64,000 nucleotides of DNA, from contig JAHHIC010000061.1 of the NCBI GenBank assembly GCA_019359035.1, positions 38,080 through 102,079 on the forward strand, read 5' to 3'. A program made the translations under genes and the position numbers. Positions 1 through 9,648 of this stretch are shown here, one piece after another (positions within the stretch are counted from its first letter, which is position 1; every line of letters begins with the position of its first letter). The notes below the pieces were generated by a model. That model searched no databases and had not been told where the DNA came from. It saw only the letters and a program-made list of their open reading frames with translations. The DNA is from Scytonematopsis contorta HA4267-MV1. GTDB taxonomy: Bacteria > Cyanobacteriota > Cyanobacteriia > Cyanobacteriales > Nostocaceae.

Positions 1-1111
1 TATCAGTTGCTAATTCTTGTAATTGTCGATTGAGAAACTTGATTTTATCTCCCAGAGAAGTATCCTTTGCTTGTAATTCTCGGATACGACTTTGGAAATC
101 CCTTAAAACCCGCTGTTCTTCTGCTTGCAGTATTGGCAGTAAGTTATCTTTCCTTTCCCACAAAGTTATCATTGTTGGCTCGTCATCCCTAAATATCGCT
201 GACCTTTTTTTAATCTCAATGTCAGCTTCTTGGATTTGGTCAAGTATTTTTTGGTAACGAGCATTTTCTGTCAGCACAGAATTTCCTGCTCGCTCAGAAG
301 GCTGCTGCGCTAACTCGACTTGCAATTGCTGGTAGCGAGATACCATTTGTTCTAGTTGCACGCGGGTATCTAAATTTTGTTGCGTTAGAGTTGCAATTTG
401 TGTAGAAACTTCCTGAGCTTTTTGTTGTGGGTCAACTAAGCGGTTTGTTTGGCGAAAAATTCGTAGTTGCTCTTGCCAAGCTTCAACTTTTTCTTGGAGT
501 CCTCCTTTTTCGTTAATACGTGCTTGCACAAATTTAATTGCCTGTTTAACGTCTACTTGACGTTCTTCCAAACTATAATTCAGATAAGTATTAGCAAGTG
601 CTTTTAAGACATCACGCACTTGCTTCTGCTCTAAAGATGTGTATTGGATTTTTAGTATTGTTGATTTCTTGCTGGCCGTACCAATCGCTAAATTTTTAGT
701 AAGCGTCTCATAATCCAATTCTGGGTATTTAGCTTGGAGCGATTCCACAACAGGATTCAGCACCTTCGGGCTTTGTAAGACTCGAATTGTAGTCTCCATT
801 TCTTGGGTTGATTCTGGAGATGCTACTTGTTCATTACTACTAAGACTTTGAGGAACATTCGCTACAACCTGGTTCTCAGCAGTGACTGGCTTTGTTAAAA
901 TCTCCAGTGAGCCAGTATACACGTAAGGGTCTTGCTCTGCTTTTAAAACTGTCCCTGTTGCTACTAAACTGGTTACTCCAGCAATTAACAATCCTCGACG
1001 ACGCAAAGCTGCTCCAACTTGACCTACATTTAATCCACCCTCATCGGTTTCATTTAACTGAATCGAATTGGCGGGTGGTAAAGGTTGAAAATATTTATCT
1101 GACTTAACCAT
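1..1111 (-). CDS. GumC/Wzc-like polysaccharide chain-length protein (3' end outside window)
   Basis: The reading frame is open from an ATG at 1111 to the window edge (370 codons), so the C-terminal part is missing. A Pro/Asn-rich cytoplasmic N terminus is followed by RRRG and a hydrophobic segment (about residues 37-55), then a Wzz-type stretch and a long Gln/Glu-rich coiled coil (about 170-370). This is the layout of GumC/Wzc co-polymerases, which set chain length during Wzy-dependent exopolysaccharide export across the inner membrane. Many cyanobacterial members end in a BY-kinase domain, but whether this one does cannot be seen. It lies downstream of the polymerase-like gene at 1702-3117 and glycosyltransferases on the same strand, which supports the role. 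Family assignment is confident; the kinase domain is unknown. Confidence 0.85.
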   Translation of the reverse strand, partial: MVKSDKYFQPLPPANSIQLNETDEGGLNVGQVGAALRRRGLLIAGVTSLVATGTVLKAEQDPYVYTGSLEILTKPVTAENQVVANVPQSLSSNEQVASPESTQEMETTIRVLQSPKVLNPVVESLQAKYPELDYETLTKNLAIGTASKKSTILKIQYTSLEQKQVRDVLKALANTYLNYSLEERQVDVKQAIKFVQARINEKGGLQEKVEAWQEQLRIFRQTNRLVDPQQKAQEVSTQIATLTQQNLDTRVQLEQMVSRYQQLQVELAQQPSERAGNSVLTENARYQKILDQIQEADIEIKKRSAIFRDDEPTMITLWERKDNLLPILQAEEQRVLRDFQSRIRELQAKDTSLGDKIKFLNRQLQELATD

Positions 1112-1701
1112 AGTATTTGTAAACTGAATGACTGTTATCCAAGATGCTGTTCGGTACTTTGACGGTATTTAAATTTATGTTTTATAACGTAGTTAGATTC
1201 ACTGAACGTACTCAATCGGCAGCACACCTGAATAAATTCTTAAAGGTTTTTACTGATTACATTTACTTACTAATCAGCTAATCTATACATGCTTATAAAA
1301 GTATGTTACGGATAAATTGCCCTGACTAATGTCTTTCAAGTATTTTTTTACTTAAGGAGATGCTTCGTTTGTATACAGCTAGAGTAGCATTAAATAAAAG
1401 TATACTGAAAAAGTTTTATACTTTTTATGAAGTATGTGAAGATTTGATTTAGAGAAGTCATACAGCTAGGCTAAGAACTAATAAGTTTTGTTTGAGCAAA
1501 CAAGTGGCTATCCAAGCTATCCTTGGATAACAGCTATGAATACAAATTTTGGGTGATAAGAGTATAACGTAATACTCACTATCTGTATTCATATTACAGG
1601 TAAATCTACGGTTGCTCCGGAAAAGAGTTGAGCAGTGTATGTTCTTTGCGGCTCCTAGAAATTTATATCGAATTTCTACGGTAGTATCAGACGGTAGCAG
1701 C
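1112..1701. other. Intergenic region, 590 bp
   Basis: AT-rich stretch between the polymerase-like gene and the GumC-like gene, both on the minus strand. I see no coding frame or RNA gene. It is long enough to hold a separate promoter for the GumC-like gene, but no motif is clear. Confidence 0.5.
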
Positions 1702-3117
1702 TTATTTAATTAGAAGTAATCGTTGCATCCAGCTTTTAAGCGATTTGGGACGTAATGGCTTTGCTTGCTCAAGTTGCGTTCTCGTATGATTTAATTTTTG
1801 GCTCTGATGCTCTTGATACTGGATACCGATAATTGCAGCGACATATAGCATATATCCAGGTTCTTCCATTTGAGAAAAAACCAGACCAAAAAGAAAAATG
1901 CAAACGACTAAGTATTTAGAAATATCATCAACACAAAGCTTGCGCCAAACTATAGACCAAATATATGTAAATGATACTAAACCAACAAATCCTAAATCTC
2001 CCCAAATTGCAGCCCAACCAAACATAGGAGAAAACATGCTTGACTGGTCACCTAGCCAGCTAACTCGCACTGCATCCCAAATCGCATTACTTGCTGGGTG
2101 TATACTCGCACCTAATGGGACTAATAGTTCATTGTATTCTCTAAGCATCCAGCCACCCAAACGTCCAATAGTATGACCTGGACCAAGACCAAATAATGGA
2201 TTCAAAAATGATTGGTAATATGTTGGAACAATACGAAATACTGAAGTTTTTAGTAAGGTTGCTTCGCCATTAGGTCCGTATATTTCTGGTCTAATCCAGA
2301 TATTGAAAGCTCTGAATTCTGGTAAATTTTGTGTTGCCCAATAAAATGCAACACCTACAACCACAGCAGGTATAAAATATTGTAAAAATTTACCAATATT
2401 TTGAACTTTACTTAGCAACAAAACTATCCATGCTAAACCAAGTACCAAGATTACTTGCTTGGCATCAGCCATATTCATGTGCCAAAATGTAACTAAAAAT
2501 ACAACTAAGCGAATCCAAAATGGGACTGTTTTAGCAACCAATAAATAGAACAGGCCAAATGTTAATGCAACGGAAGCTCCTACAACGTGTCCCGCTCCTT
2601 GTCCAATAAAAACACCTTTGATATTGTCTGCTCCCGCAGCCCCAAGTGTTTGCAAACGGAGAACATAGAACTGGAAATAAGCGAAAAAACTATTGATAAT
2701 ACCAGCTATTATTATATGCGCTCGAAAATTTCGTAATTTTTCGGGAGACAACCCAATGCTGATAATTGTCAGTAATAGTAAAAAATGTTCACAAAAAAGT
2801 ATAAAATCAAAAAAGATATTGATTATACCTGCTTTGTTAATATAGCCGCTAGCAACAACGACTGTGAAAAAGAGAAATAGAGCAAATATTAATTCTTTAG
2901 CAACTAAAATTTGTCTGCGGTCTTTAAGACGAGTTTTGGTTAAAGTCAAAACACAAGCAAAAGGAACTAATATAAGGTGTAAAAAATTGAGAATGTCTGG
3001 AATTCCAACAGCTGTAACAACACGGGGATAGAAGGCTGTGTAAAAACTAAATAACAACAGCGAAGAAAGGAGTATATAACCTTTGCGTTTCTGTGGAAGT
3101 ATAATTCGTGTGTTCAT
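1702..3117 (-). CDS. O-antigen polymerase/ligase-like membrane protein
   Basis: 471 residues with roughly ten or more hydrophobic segments spread over the length and a longer polar stretch near residues 300-370 that includes FGLGPGHTIGRLGG. This is the usual layout of Wzy polymerases and O-antigen ligases, with a large periplasmic loop late in the protein. Expected role: joining lipid-linked repeat units at the periplasmic face of the inner membrane. It sits between a glycosyltransferase (12 bp upstream) and the GumC-like chain-length gene, as expected for Wzy. Sequence alone cannot separate polymerase from ligase. The start is the ATG at 3117. Confidence 0.75.
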   Translation of the reverse strand: MNTRIILPQKRKGYILLSSLLLFSFYTAFYPRVVTAVGIPDILNFLHLILVPFACVLTLTKTRLKDRRQILVAKELIFALFLFFTVVVASGYINKAGIINIFFDFILFCEHFLLLLTIISIGLSPEKLRNFRAHIIIAGIINSFFAYFQFYVLRLQTLGAAGADNIKGVFIGQGAGHVVGASVALTFGLFYLLVAKTVPFWIRLVVFLVTFWHMNMADAKQVILVLGLAWIVLLLSKVQNIGKFLQYFIPAVVVGVAFYWATQNLPEFRAFNIWIRPEIYGPNGEATLLKTSVFRIVPTYYQSFLNPLFGLGPGHTIGRLGGWMLREYNELLVPLGASIHPASNAIWDAVRVSWLGDQSSMFSPMFGWAAIWGDLGFVGLVSFTYIWSIVWRKLCVDDISKYLVVCIFLFGLVFSQMEEPGYMLYVAAIIGIQYQEHQSQKLNHTRTQLEQAKPLRPKSLKSWMQRLLLIK

Positions 3118-3129
3118 TACCCTTATTCC

Positions 3130-4302
3130 CTAGACTATAGTTCCTTTGTGTACTAAAGAATAAATATCCATTAACCTACGATAATTTTCTGCTGCAGTAT
3201 ATTTAGCTTCATATTCAGCCCTCGCAGCAAAACGCATTTGCTGCCACTTTTCGGGATACTGCAATACCCATTCCACTTGTTGCAGTAATGATGTTGAATC
3301 ACCTGGCTCAAAGTGTAGCCCAGTTCGACCATGTTCTACTAATTCGGCGATCGCGCCAATATTTGCTGCAATTACGGGTGTACCTTTGGCGAACGCTTCC
3401 ACTGCTACCCGTCCAAAGGTTTCATACCATTTAGAGGGGAAAATCAGTAACTTTGCTTCTCCCATCAAAGCATGAACTTTTGACATTGGCTGGCGTCCCA
3501 ACCACTCAACTTGAGGTAGTCGTTTAGCTAAATCTGCTACTTGATTTGCTAATGGCCCATCTCCAACAATTTTTAAGGGCATTTTATCACCCAGCTTTTC
3601 CCAGGCGGTAAGTAGCGTATCTAAGCCTTTTTCGACTGAAAGCCTACCGACAAAAAGTGCGTAACCGCCAGCACCTTCCCCAACTCCTGGGTCGGGATGA
3701 ATGAAATTGGGTTTAACAATAATCTTTTCTGGGTTGATTCCACCTTGAATGAATTTCTGGCGCGCAAACTCAGTTAAGGTAATATATGTATCTACCATTT
3801 TTGACCAAGTTTGCATGGCACGGTGTGTAGTTATCATCGTTGCGACAGCAGCGCTGGCTGGGCGATTTTCTCGGTAACAACCGTGCATTACTCCTGGATA
3901 AGGAACTAACTTATCCATACAATCTTCACAAACCTTACCGTCACGAAAGAATAAACCGTTGGGGCATAATAAACGGTAATTTCGCAGGGTTTGAACTACA
4001 GGTACACCTTGAGCTTTGGCTGCATAATAAACAGAAGGGGAAATTAAGGGGAAAAAATTCTGAACGTGAATTAAATCGCAGTTTGATTCCCTAAGTTTTT
4101 GTTGAACTATTTTGTAAGATTCGTCTGACCAAACGGTTTTAACTGCGGTCTTCATTGCACCAATCGCAGCAACACGGTCGTTGTGTTCTTGATAAACCTC
4201 AACGGTGTGACCCATTTCCCGTAACAAGCGTTCCTCTGACTCGCGGGACTCATCTTCGCCACCACGAATCTGGTAGTTATTATGTATGCTAAGTATACGC
4301 AT
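3130..4302 (-). CDS. GT4 family glycosyltransferase
   Basis: 390 residues. The N terminus (MRILSIHNNYQIRGGEDESR) carries the glycine-rich loop of GT-B enzymes, followed by a four-Cys stretch near residues 113-142 (CPNG, CEDC, GC). The C-terminal domain has FVGRLSVEKGLDTLL and the donor-binding pattern EAFAKGTPVIAANIGAIAE. GT4 enzymes transfer a sugar from a nucleotide donor, retaining its configuration, at the cytoplasmic membrane face. It is in tight array with the polymerase-like gene (12 bp) and other glycosyltransferases, so it probably builds the exopolysaccharide repeat unit. Donor and acceptor cannot be told. Confidence 0.85.
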   Translation of the reverse strand: MRILSIHNNYQIRGGEDESRESEERLLREMGHTVEVYQEHNDRVAAIGAMKTAVKTVWSDESYKIVQQKLRESNCDLIHVQNFFPLISPSVYYAAKAQGVPVVQTLRNYRLLCPNGLFFRDGKVCEDCMDKLVPYPGVMHGCYRENRPASAAVATMITTHRAMQTWSKMVDTYITLTEFARQKFIQGGINPEKIIVKPNFIHPDPGVGEGAGGYALFVGRLSVEKGLDTLLTAWEKLGDKMPLKIVGDGPLANQVADLAKRLPQVEWLGRQPMSKVHALMGEAKLLIFPSKWYETFGRVAVEAFAKGTPVIAANIGAIAELVEHGRTGLHFEPGDSTSLLQQVEWVLQYPEKWQQMRFAARAEYEAKYTAAENYRRLMDIYSLVHKGTIV

Positions 4303-4436
4303 AAAATATACCGTGTTAAAATTTACAATGCCAGTATCAGATTTACTTTAAATAAATAATTTTCTTACAAAGTCTACGTGGAAATGCACCCTTACAATGT
4401 TCCAAGAATACAGTAAATATATCCGGAAGTTTAAAT

Positions 4437-5570
4437 TTACTCTCGTGAAACCATTTCGTAAATTCCTTCCAAAATTTGCATTTGCTTTTCGCTGTCAAAA
4501 TTAGCTTGTACGTGCTGACGGGCTTGCTCACTGAAGCTTTGCCACATTTGTGGGTCTTTCAATAACTGCAAACTGTATTCTGCAAGGGATTCTACGTCTC
4601 GCTCTGCTGCCAAAAAGCCTGTTTGTCCATGAATTACCGCTTCTGGAATTCCTGCGTGCAGTGTACTAATTACAGGAAGCGCCATCGCTTGACCCTCAAG
4701 AACAACGGTAGGTAATCCTTCGGAATCTCCTTGAAAAGCGGTAACACTAGGTACAGCGAGTAAGCGAGCGCGGTTCATCCAATTTTTGACAACGTTGGAA
4801 GGTTGAGTACCCAGAAATTGGTAGTTGTGCAGTAACTTTGCTGCAAGTACCTCCAAGGAGGAGCGTAAAGGACCACCCCCAATAATTACTAATTGCACTT
4901 CAGGAAGAACAGTTTGCACCTTAGCCATTGCCTTGATTAAATATTCACAACCTTTTTTTTCTGTCAAGCGACCAACAAAAAGAATTACAGGTTCGCGAAG
5001 TAGGGTGTCGTCTGGTTGGAATTGATGAATATTTATACCGTCATAGTGAGTAACAATTTTTTCTTCGGGAAAGCCTTGCTCTTTTAGCTTTCCCTTAATA
5101 AAATCAGATACTGCAATAAATAGCCGTGCTTCTTGTTTAAGCGACTCGCGACGCTGATAATAGATCCAGTGGTTGAGAGATGAGTAACGGACATATTCTT
5201 CTTTAACTGTGGCATCAGCACCCCGGTAGTGAACAAGTAAGGGAATATTTAAGCTTCGCGCTAAAGGCAGTATCAACGCTCCACTCAGTCCAAACTGAGC
5301 ATTAATTAAAATTGGATTAACTTGTTTAATTCGCTCAGACAACTTGCGGGAAAAGCCGTTTAGCTTGAAAATACCCTCTTGAAATTGACCAAAAAAATTA
5401 CCCTGATTCAAAACTGTAGTACGTTCAGGTGGTAGGGCTAATCCTTGAACTTGGCGCGAACCTACATAGTAAGCTGTAAATGATTGTAGTTGTTCTCCCA
5501 AGGAACGAATAAAAGTTTGGGAAGAAGGTAACAGTAGGCTGTTAAAAATGACTACGGGAGGTTTGGACAT
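4437..5570 (-). CDS. GT4 family glycosyltransferase
   Basis: 377 residues. The C-terminal domain shows ILFVGRLTEKKGCEYLI and the acidic donor site EGLPTVVLEGQAMALPVIS, typical of GT4. The N-terminal half has an HYRGAD segment and FIAVSDFIKGKL, the hinge-side pattern of WcaL/colanic-type transferases. It is transcribed with its neighbours; 134 bp separate it from the next gene (4302) and 27 bp from the previous one (5598). A cytoplasmic sugar transferase in repeat-unit assembly is likely; sugar specificity is unknown. Confidence 0.85.
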   Translation of the reverse strand: MSKPPVVIFNSLLLPSSQTFIRSLGEQLQSFTAYYVGSRQVQGLALPPERTTVLNQGNFFGQFQEGIFKLNGFSRKLSERIKQVNPILINAQFGLSGALILPLARSLNIPLLVHYRGADATVKEEYVRYSSLNHWIYYQRRESLKQEARLFIAVSDFIKGKLKEQGFPEEKIVTHYDGINIHQFQPDDTLLREPVILFVGRLTEKKGCEYLIKAMAKVQTVLPEVQLVIIGGGPLRSSLEVLAAKLLHNYQFLGTQPSNVVKNWMNRARLLAVPSVTAFQGDSEGLPTVVLEGQAMALPVISTLHAGIPEAVIHGQTGFLAAERDVESLAEYSLQLLKDPQMWQSFSEQARQHVQANFDSEKQMQILEGIYEMVSRE

Positions 5571-5597
5571 ACAGTATTTTTATTAGTTTGTAGTAAT

Positions 5598-6875
5598 CTA
5601 TGGCTGAACTGCACCTGAAGATGCCAAACGCTTTTCATGACTGAGAACTTCTTCGTAAAGTTGAGTTAAGAACTCTCCCTTGATGTTCCAACTGTAAGCA
5701 TCTTTTACTCGCTGCTGTCCTGCTTGTCCCATTTGCATTCGTAATTGTGGATGATTGGCTAGTTGCTTCATTGCAAAAGCCATTCCCTGTACAACTTCCT
5801 CTGGGTTATTAGCAGCAATCCTAAAGCCTGTTTCATCTGTAACTTGGTTAGCAGGCCCTCCCAATTTCAAACAAATTACTGGTCGTTCCGCAGCCATCGC
5901 TTCCACGCATACGGTGGGTGAGAAGTCGTGCAAACTGGGGTGAACTAAAGCACAAGATTCTCCCAACGCGCGTAATGCTTCTTCTCTTGGTAAATTGCCA
6001 AAAAAACGTACCTTGTCAGAAATTCCTAAATCTGAAGCCAAAGCTTCTAACCGTTGGCGCTCTGGGCCATTACCAATAATCCAGTATTCGCCCTGTTCCA
6101 AATCAGCAGTTGCAAAGGCACGCAAACCGAGATGAAATCCTTTCCAATGCAACAAACGACCCATGCTAATAAACCGCACGGGAGTTTCTAATTGTGAAAC
6201 TGCACATTTTTCAAATTGGTCAAGGTCTTGTTTATTCACCCCTGTTTGTCCGGGGATAACTTTTATATTTTTTACACCCAAAGCGTTAACACAATCCGCA
6301 GTTTCTGATGTGCAAACGATAGCAGCAGCAGTACGTTTAGCTGTTATACGAACAAAAGGGTCGCGTTCGCCAATCCAACGGCTCCAATCGCGCAAAGTTT
6401 CGTAAATCCTGCCATTAAGATTAAAATCGCGCCAAAACGACTTGGGTGCTGTTTCTCCACCTCCAAGAGGACCCCAGACAAAAGGTATTGGTAGTAGTGA
6501 AAGGAAACTAGGAAAACAGTATCTGCCGTAGGTAATATGATGTGTTAAATCAAACTGGTGGGAGCGGTGCAATTTACTTGCTGTGAAGTATACCCCAATC
6601 TGCCAAAAGTAATAGTGAAAGTATAATGCTGTTTGCCCTCGGTTCCACCATCTAGCCCAAGCAGGCAAATCATGATAAACAAAATTAAGTCCAGGAATTG
6701 GATTATTAGCAAATTCAGCTTCAATGCTTGGTCGATTGTTCTCACGAGTAAGTACCCATACAGACTCATAATGTTGAGATATTTCTCGAACCATGTTCCA
6801 ACCGACTCCTGGCTCTGAACCCATTTGTGGTCTACAAGCGTAAGCTGATACCAAAATTTTTAAGGGCTTCTTCAT
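5598..6875 (-). CDS. GT4 family glycosyltransferase
   Basis: 425 residues. The N terminus KILVSAYACRPQMGSEPGVGWN contains the acceptor-side glycine loop, and the C-terminal half has ISMGRLLHWKGFHLGLRAF and the donor site HDFSPTVCVEAMAAERPVIC. This N-terminal pattern (YAC.P..GSEPG.GW) belongs to a GT4 group common in exopolysaccharide loci. One base separates its ATG from the stop of the upstream glycosyltransferase at 6877, which suggests translational coupling. Predicted cytoplasmic sugar transferase; donor unknown. Confidence 0.85.
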   Translation of the reverse strand: MKKPLKILVSAYACRPQMGSEPGVGWNMVREISQHYESVWVLTRENNRPSIEAEFANNPIPGLNFVYHDLPAWARWWNRGQTALYFHYYFWQIGVYFTASKLHRSHQFDLTHHITYGRYCFPSFLSLLPIPFVWGPLGGGETAPKSFWRDFNLNGRIYETLRDWSRWIGERDPFVRITAKRTAAAIVCTSETADCVNALGVKNIKVIPGQTGVNKQDLDQFEKCAVSQLETPVRFISMGRLLHWKGFHLGLRAFATADLEQGEYWIIGNGPERQRLEALASDLGISDKVRFFGNLPREEALRALGESCALVHPSLHDFSPTVCVEAMAAERPVICLKLGGPANQVTDETGFRIAANNPEEVVQGMAFAMKQLANHPQLRMQMGQAGQQRVKDAYSWNIKGEFLTQLYEEVLSHEKRLASSGAVQP

Positions 6876-6876
6876 T

Positions 6877-8016
6877 TTATTTTGCCTCCAACACTTTATA
6901 TGTAACTTCTGCCAACAATTTTCCTGCTGCTTCTGGGGTGTACTGATTCATAATCTGCTGGGAAGAAATGCCCATTGATTTAGCTAAATTTGGATTATTG
7001 ATAAAATGACGCATCAATTCAGCTACTTTTTCAGGATTATTTGGGTCAAATATATAACCGTTTTCACCTTCAACTACCAATTCCGAAGCTCCAGCAAACT
7101 TAGAGCAAAGTATTGCTTTACCCAAAACCATTGCTTCAAGCACAACTACCCCCCAAGTGTCTTCAAGAGTTGGCAAAATAAAAACGTCGGCGTTACTAAA
7201 ATATTCTCCTAAGCGAGCGTAATCTACTCGTCCTACCCACTGCACGCTTGCTTGTAAATTATTTTTTTGACAAAATTCTTCTAATTCCTGTCGTTGCTGC
7301 CCATCGCCAACAATCTGCAATGTATAATCACAGCATCCTTGTTTTGCTAATATAGCGCAGGCTTCTAGCAACAAATGCAGACCCTTTCTAGGTGCTACTT
7401 TGCCCACAAAAATAAATACAGGTTGTTTGGTTTGAGGAATTACTAGCTTGTTCGCGTCCTCTGTAAAGAGTGTGTTAGCAGCAGGAACCTCATAAGGCTG
7501 CACAAATACACGCTCCACAGAAGCGTTAAGAAATTCTGTTAGGTAGGCTTTGCCAGCATTACTGTTAGTGATAAAAGCATCAGCCGCTTGTACCATTGTT
7601 CGTCGCAAGGCTAAACGGTGTGGAGAATTACGGAAGTCCACACTTGGTGAACAACCTTCATAAGCGATGACAACTCGCCATTTACCTAGAGGCTTGAAAA
7701 GTAGCGCTAAAAAAGTCCACAAGCCAAAGGCATTGGAAAAAATTATATGGGGCTTAAATTGGAGGAGGCGATTAATAATCTTTAAAGGCATATAGGTAAA
7801 GTTATTGCCATACCCCGTCTCGGATTTTTCAACTGACAAAAACTTTCTCTCTCCAACTAGTTCGACTTGGAATGAGTTTTCTAGTCCTTTAGCAAATCCT
7901 AGCCAACGGGTTGTATATACAGTTGTCATCGGAAAGAATTTAGCTAAGTTCGCAATGGCTGGTTGCCAGTAGAAAACAGCTGAGGTTAATAACCAAGCAA
8001 CACGATAATTTGTCAT
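6877..8016 (-). CDS. GT4 family glycosyltransferase
   Basis: 379 residues. Key GT4 stretches are FIFVGKVAPRKGLHLLLEAC and the donor motif PTLEDTWGVVVLEAMVLGKA. Its N terminus (YRVAWLLTSAVFYWQPAI) closely resembles that of the glycosyltransferase at 9649-10827 (KVAWLLTAAPYYWHPIL), so the two are probably diverged paralogues in the same locus. It is followed after 1 bp by the next transferase. Role: cytoplasmic assembly of an exopolysaccharide unit. Confidence 0.85.
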   Translation of the reverse strand: MTNYRVAWLLTSAVFYWQPAIANLAKFFPMTTVYTTRWLGFAKGLENSFQVELVGERKFLSVEKSETGYGNNFTYMPLKIINRLLQFKPHIIFSNAFGLWTFLALLFKPLGKWRVVIAYEGCSPSVDFRNSPHRLALRRTMVQAADAFITNSNAGKAYLTEFLNASVERVFVQPYEVPAANTLFTEDANKLVIPQTKQPVFIFVGKVAPRKGLHLLLEACAILAKQGCCDYTLQIVGDGQQRQELEEFCQKNNLQASVQWVGRVDYARLGEYFSNADVFILPTLEDTWGVVVLEAMVLGKAILCSKFAGASELVVEGENGYIFDPNNPEKVAELMRHFINNPNLAKSMGISSQQIMNQYTPEAAGKLLAEVTYKVLEAK

Positions 8017-8145
8017 AGTAGTATCTGTAATAGATATAAATTTTACATGTAGACTATTAAGTAAATACCCTAAAACCTAGATTTTTTTGATTAAAAACAG
8101 ATTGTTAGGGTTTTTAAACTGATATAAAATAGTCAGAATATCTGC

Positions 8146-9450
8146 TTAATTATTCTGAATTTTCCACTCATAAAAAGCTTTTTTTACAAAGGTAATTGAT
8201 GATAAAGCTTGTTCCCTTTCCTGGGCTACTTTAGCAAAAAGCTGCTGTCTATTTTCTGGTAATGCGCTGATAAATGAGTCAAATAAACTAGTTATAGACT
8301 CTGCATTTGTAGTTTCTATATCTTGTACCCATTTACCAAGTCCCAGTCTTCTAAAGAGTTCTTGCGTTTTAAATTCGTAGGCAATGGGAAGTACGGGCGT
8401 TCCAGCTGATAAAGCCAAGATAGCCATATGCATTCTGGTCGCAACAACTAAATCGTGAGATTTCAGGAAGTTTAATAGGATTTTCGGAGTATGAAAATTA
8501 TTATTAACTTCCACATATTTCTGAATATTCTCAGGTAGCAAATCAAAAATTTCTTCAGCTACTTTTGAATCATCAACCCAGTACTCAGGAATTCCTTGAC
8601 AAGTTGAAATATAAGTCACTTCAGCCTGGTATTTGTCAACCACATATGTGGTAAATGCACTTATTGCTTGTTTGTATTTTGTCATTCCATCGATGGTATT
8701 GGAGTTTTTAAAGTGAGGCCAATACCTGACTGAGATTGCAATTTTTAAGCAAGAGCCTTTTGGAAAACTTTGCTCACAAGCTTGCTTTAAGTCCAATTCG
8801 TTGGCTAGTGAGAATACTACATCTGAACTGACTTGAACATTACTTGAGTTAAAGTCTAAATCTTGTACGTATTTGTACGATAGCTCATCGCGCAATAATA
8901 CTAGTAGGGCTTTATCAAAAATATTAGATAAGATTTGGCGGTTACTTTGTCGTGAAAAAGGCCCCATAGATTGTGTATAAAATACTAGAGGACGCTGCAT
9001 CAAAAGTGTTACTTTATAGTCAAATATCCGTGGAAGTAGCGCGTAGTTTTCTACTAAGTAAGTACCGCCTGTGCTAACAACTATATCAGCTGATTTATAA
9101 TGATTAATATCTTCTAATTCAGATTGACTTAAGAGAATTTTTGAGACTAAACCTAGGTTATGTTGTATCAACCAAGCACCCAAATATATACGAGGCAAGT
9201 TAATTAATCTCAGTACATAAGAAAAAAATTTTTCTAAAAATTTAATTTTGGGCGCTTTTCCAAGCTGGAAATAGAGTAGCTCGCGAAATACTAAGTTGGG
9301 ATAATAGCGACTTGCTATTTCTGGCTGACTGTCATAAATAACGAAGTCAATATCATCGCCAAATGCATTACGAAATAGGTCAATTATTGACAGTAAAATA
9401 GCAGCATCTCCACCATTTAAAGTTACTGTGTTAGAAATGATAATTTTCAT
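8146..9450 (-). CDS. Polysaccharide pyruvyl transferase family protein
   Basis: The N terminus MKIIISNTVTLNGGDAAIL with the N-GGD-A loop, a central STGGTYLVENYALL-type segment, YTQSMGPF and a C-terminal ATRMHMAILALSAGTPV are hallmarks of the CsaB/WcaK pyruvyl transferase fold (GT-B-like). These enzymes add ketal pyruvate from phosphoenolpyruvate to sugars, giving acidic capsules. I chose the ATG at 9450 (435 residues) because the family motif starts directly there. The frame extends upstream to a GTG at 9525, but those residues look unrelated and no good ribosome site is visible for either start. It is placed between two paralogous glycosyltransferases. Confidence 0.8.
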   Translation of the reverse strand: MKIIISNTVTLNGGDAAILLSIIDLFRNAFGDDIDFVIYDSQPEIASRYYPNLVFRELLYFQLGKAPKIKFLEKFFSYVLRLINLPRIYLGAWLIQHNLGLVSKILLSQSELEDINHYKSADIVVSTGGTYLVENYALLPRIFDYKVTLLMQRPLVFYTQSMGPFSRQSNRQILSNIFDKALLVLLRDELSYKYVQDLDFNSSNVQVSSDVVFSLANELDLKQACEQSFPKGSCLKIAISVRYWPHFKNSNTIDGMTKYKQAISAFTTYVVDKYQAEVTYISTCQGIPEYWVDDSKVAEEIFDLLPENIQKYVEVNNNFHTPKILLNFLKSHDLVVATRMHMAILALSAGTPVLPIAYEFKTQELFRRLGLGKWVQDIETTNAESITSLFDSFISALPENRQQLFAKVAQEREQALSSITFVKKAFYEWKIQNN

Positions 9451-9648
9451 GGGTTTTGGTAATAAACTACAGATGTTACCACTATAAAAAGTAATCAGCG
9501 ACATTTGAACAAACCAATTCTTCACACTATTGGAGGTGAATATGTTTTTTTAGAGAAAAATCTAAAAAAATGTCATTACGCAAACTTATGGCTCCGAAAC
9601 CCTCGTATTATTTATACCAGTATTTCTATAAGTCCTGAATCCTTAAAT

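Noticed and set aside
9451..9525. Longer start for the pyruvyl transferase gene
   Set aside because: The family begins at MKIIISNTVT; the upstream 25 codons look unrelated and the GTG has no ribosome site.
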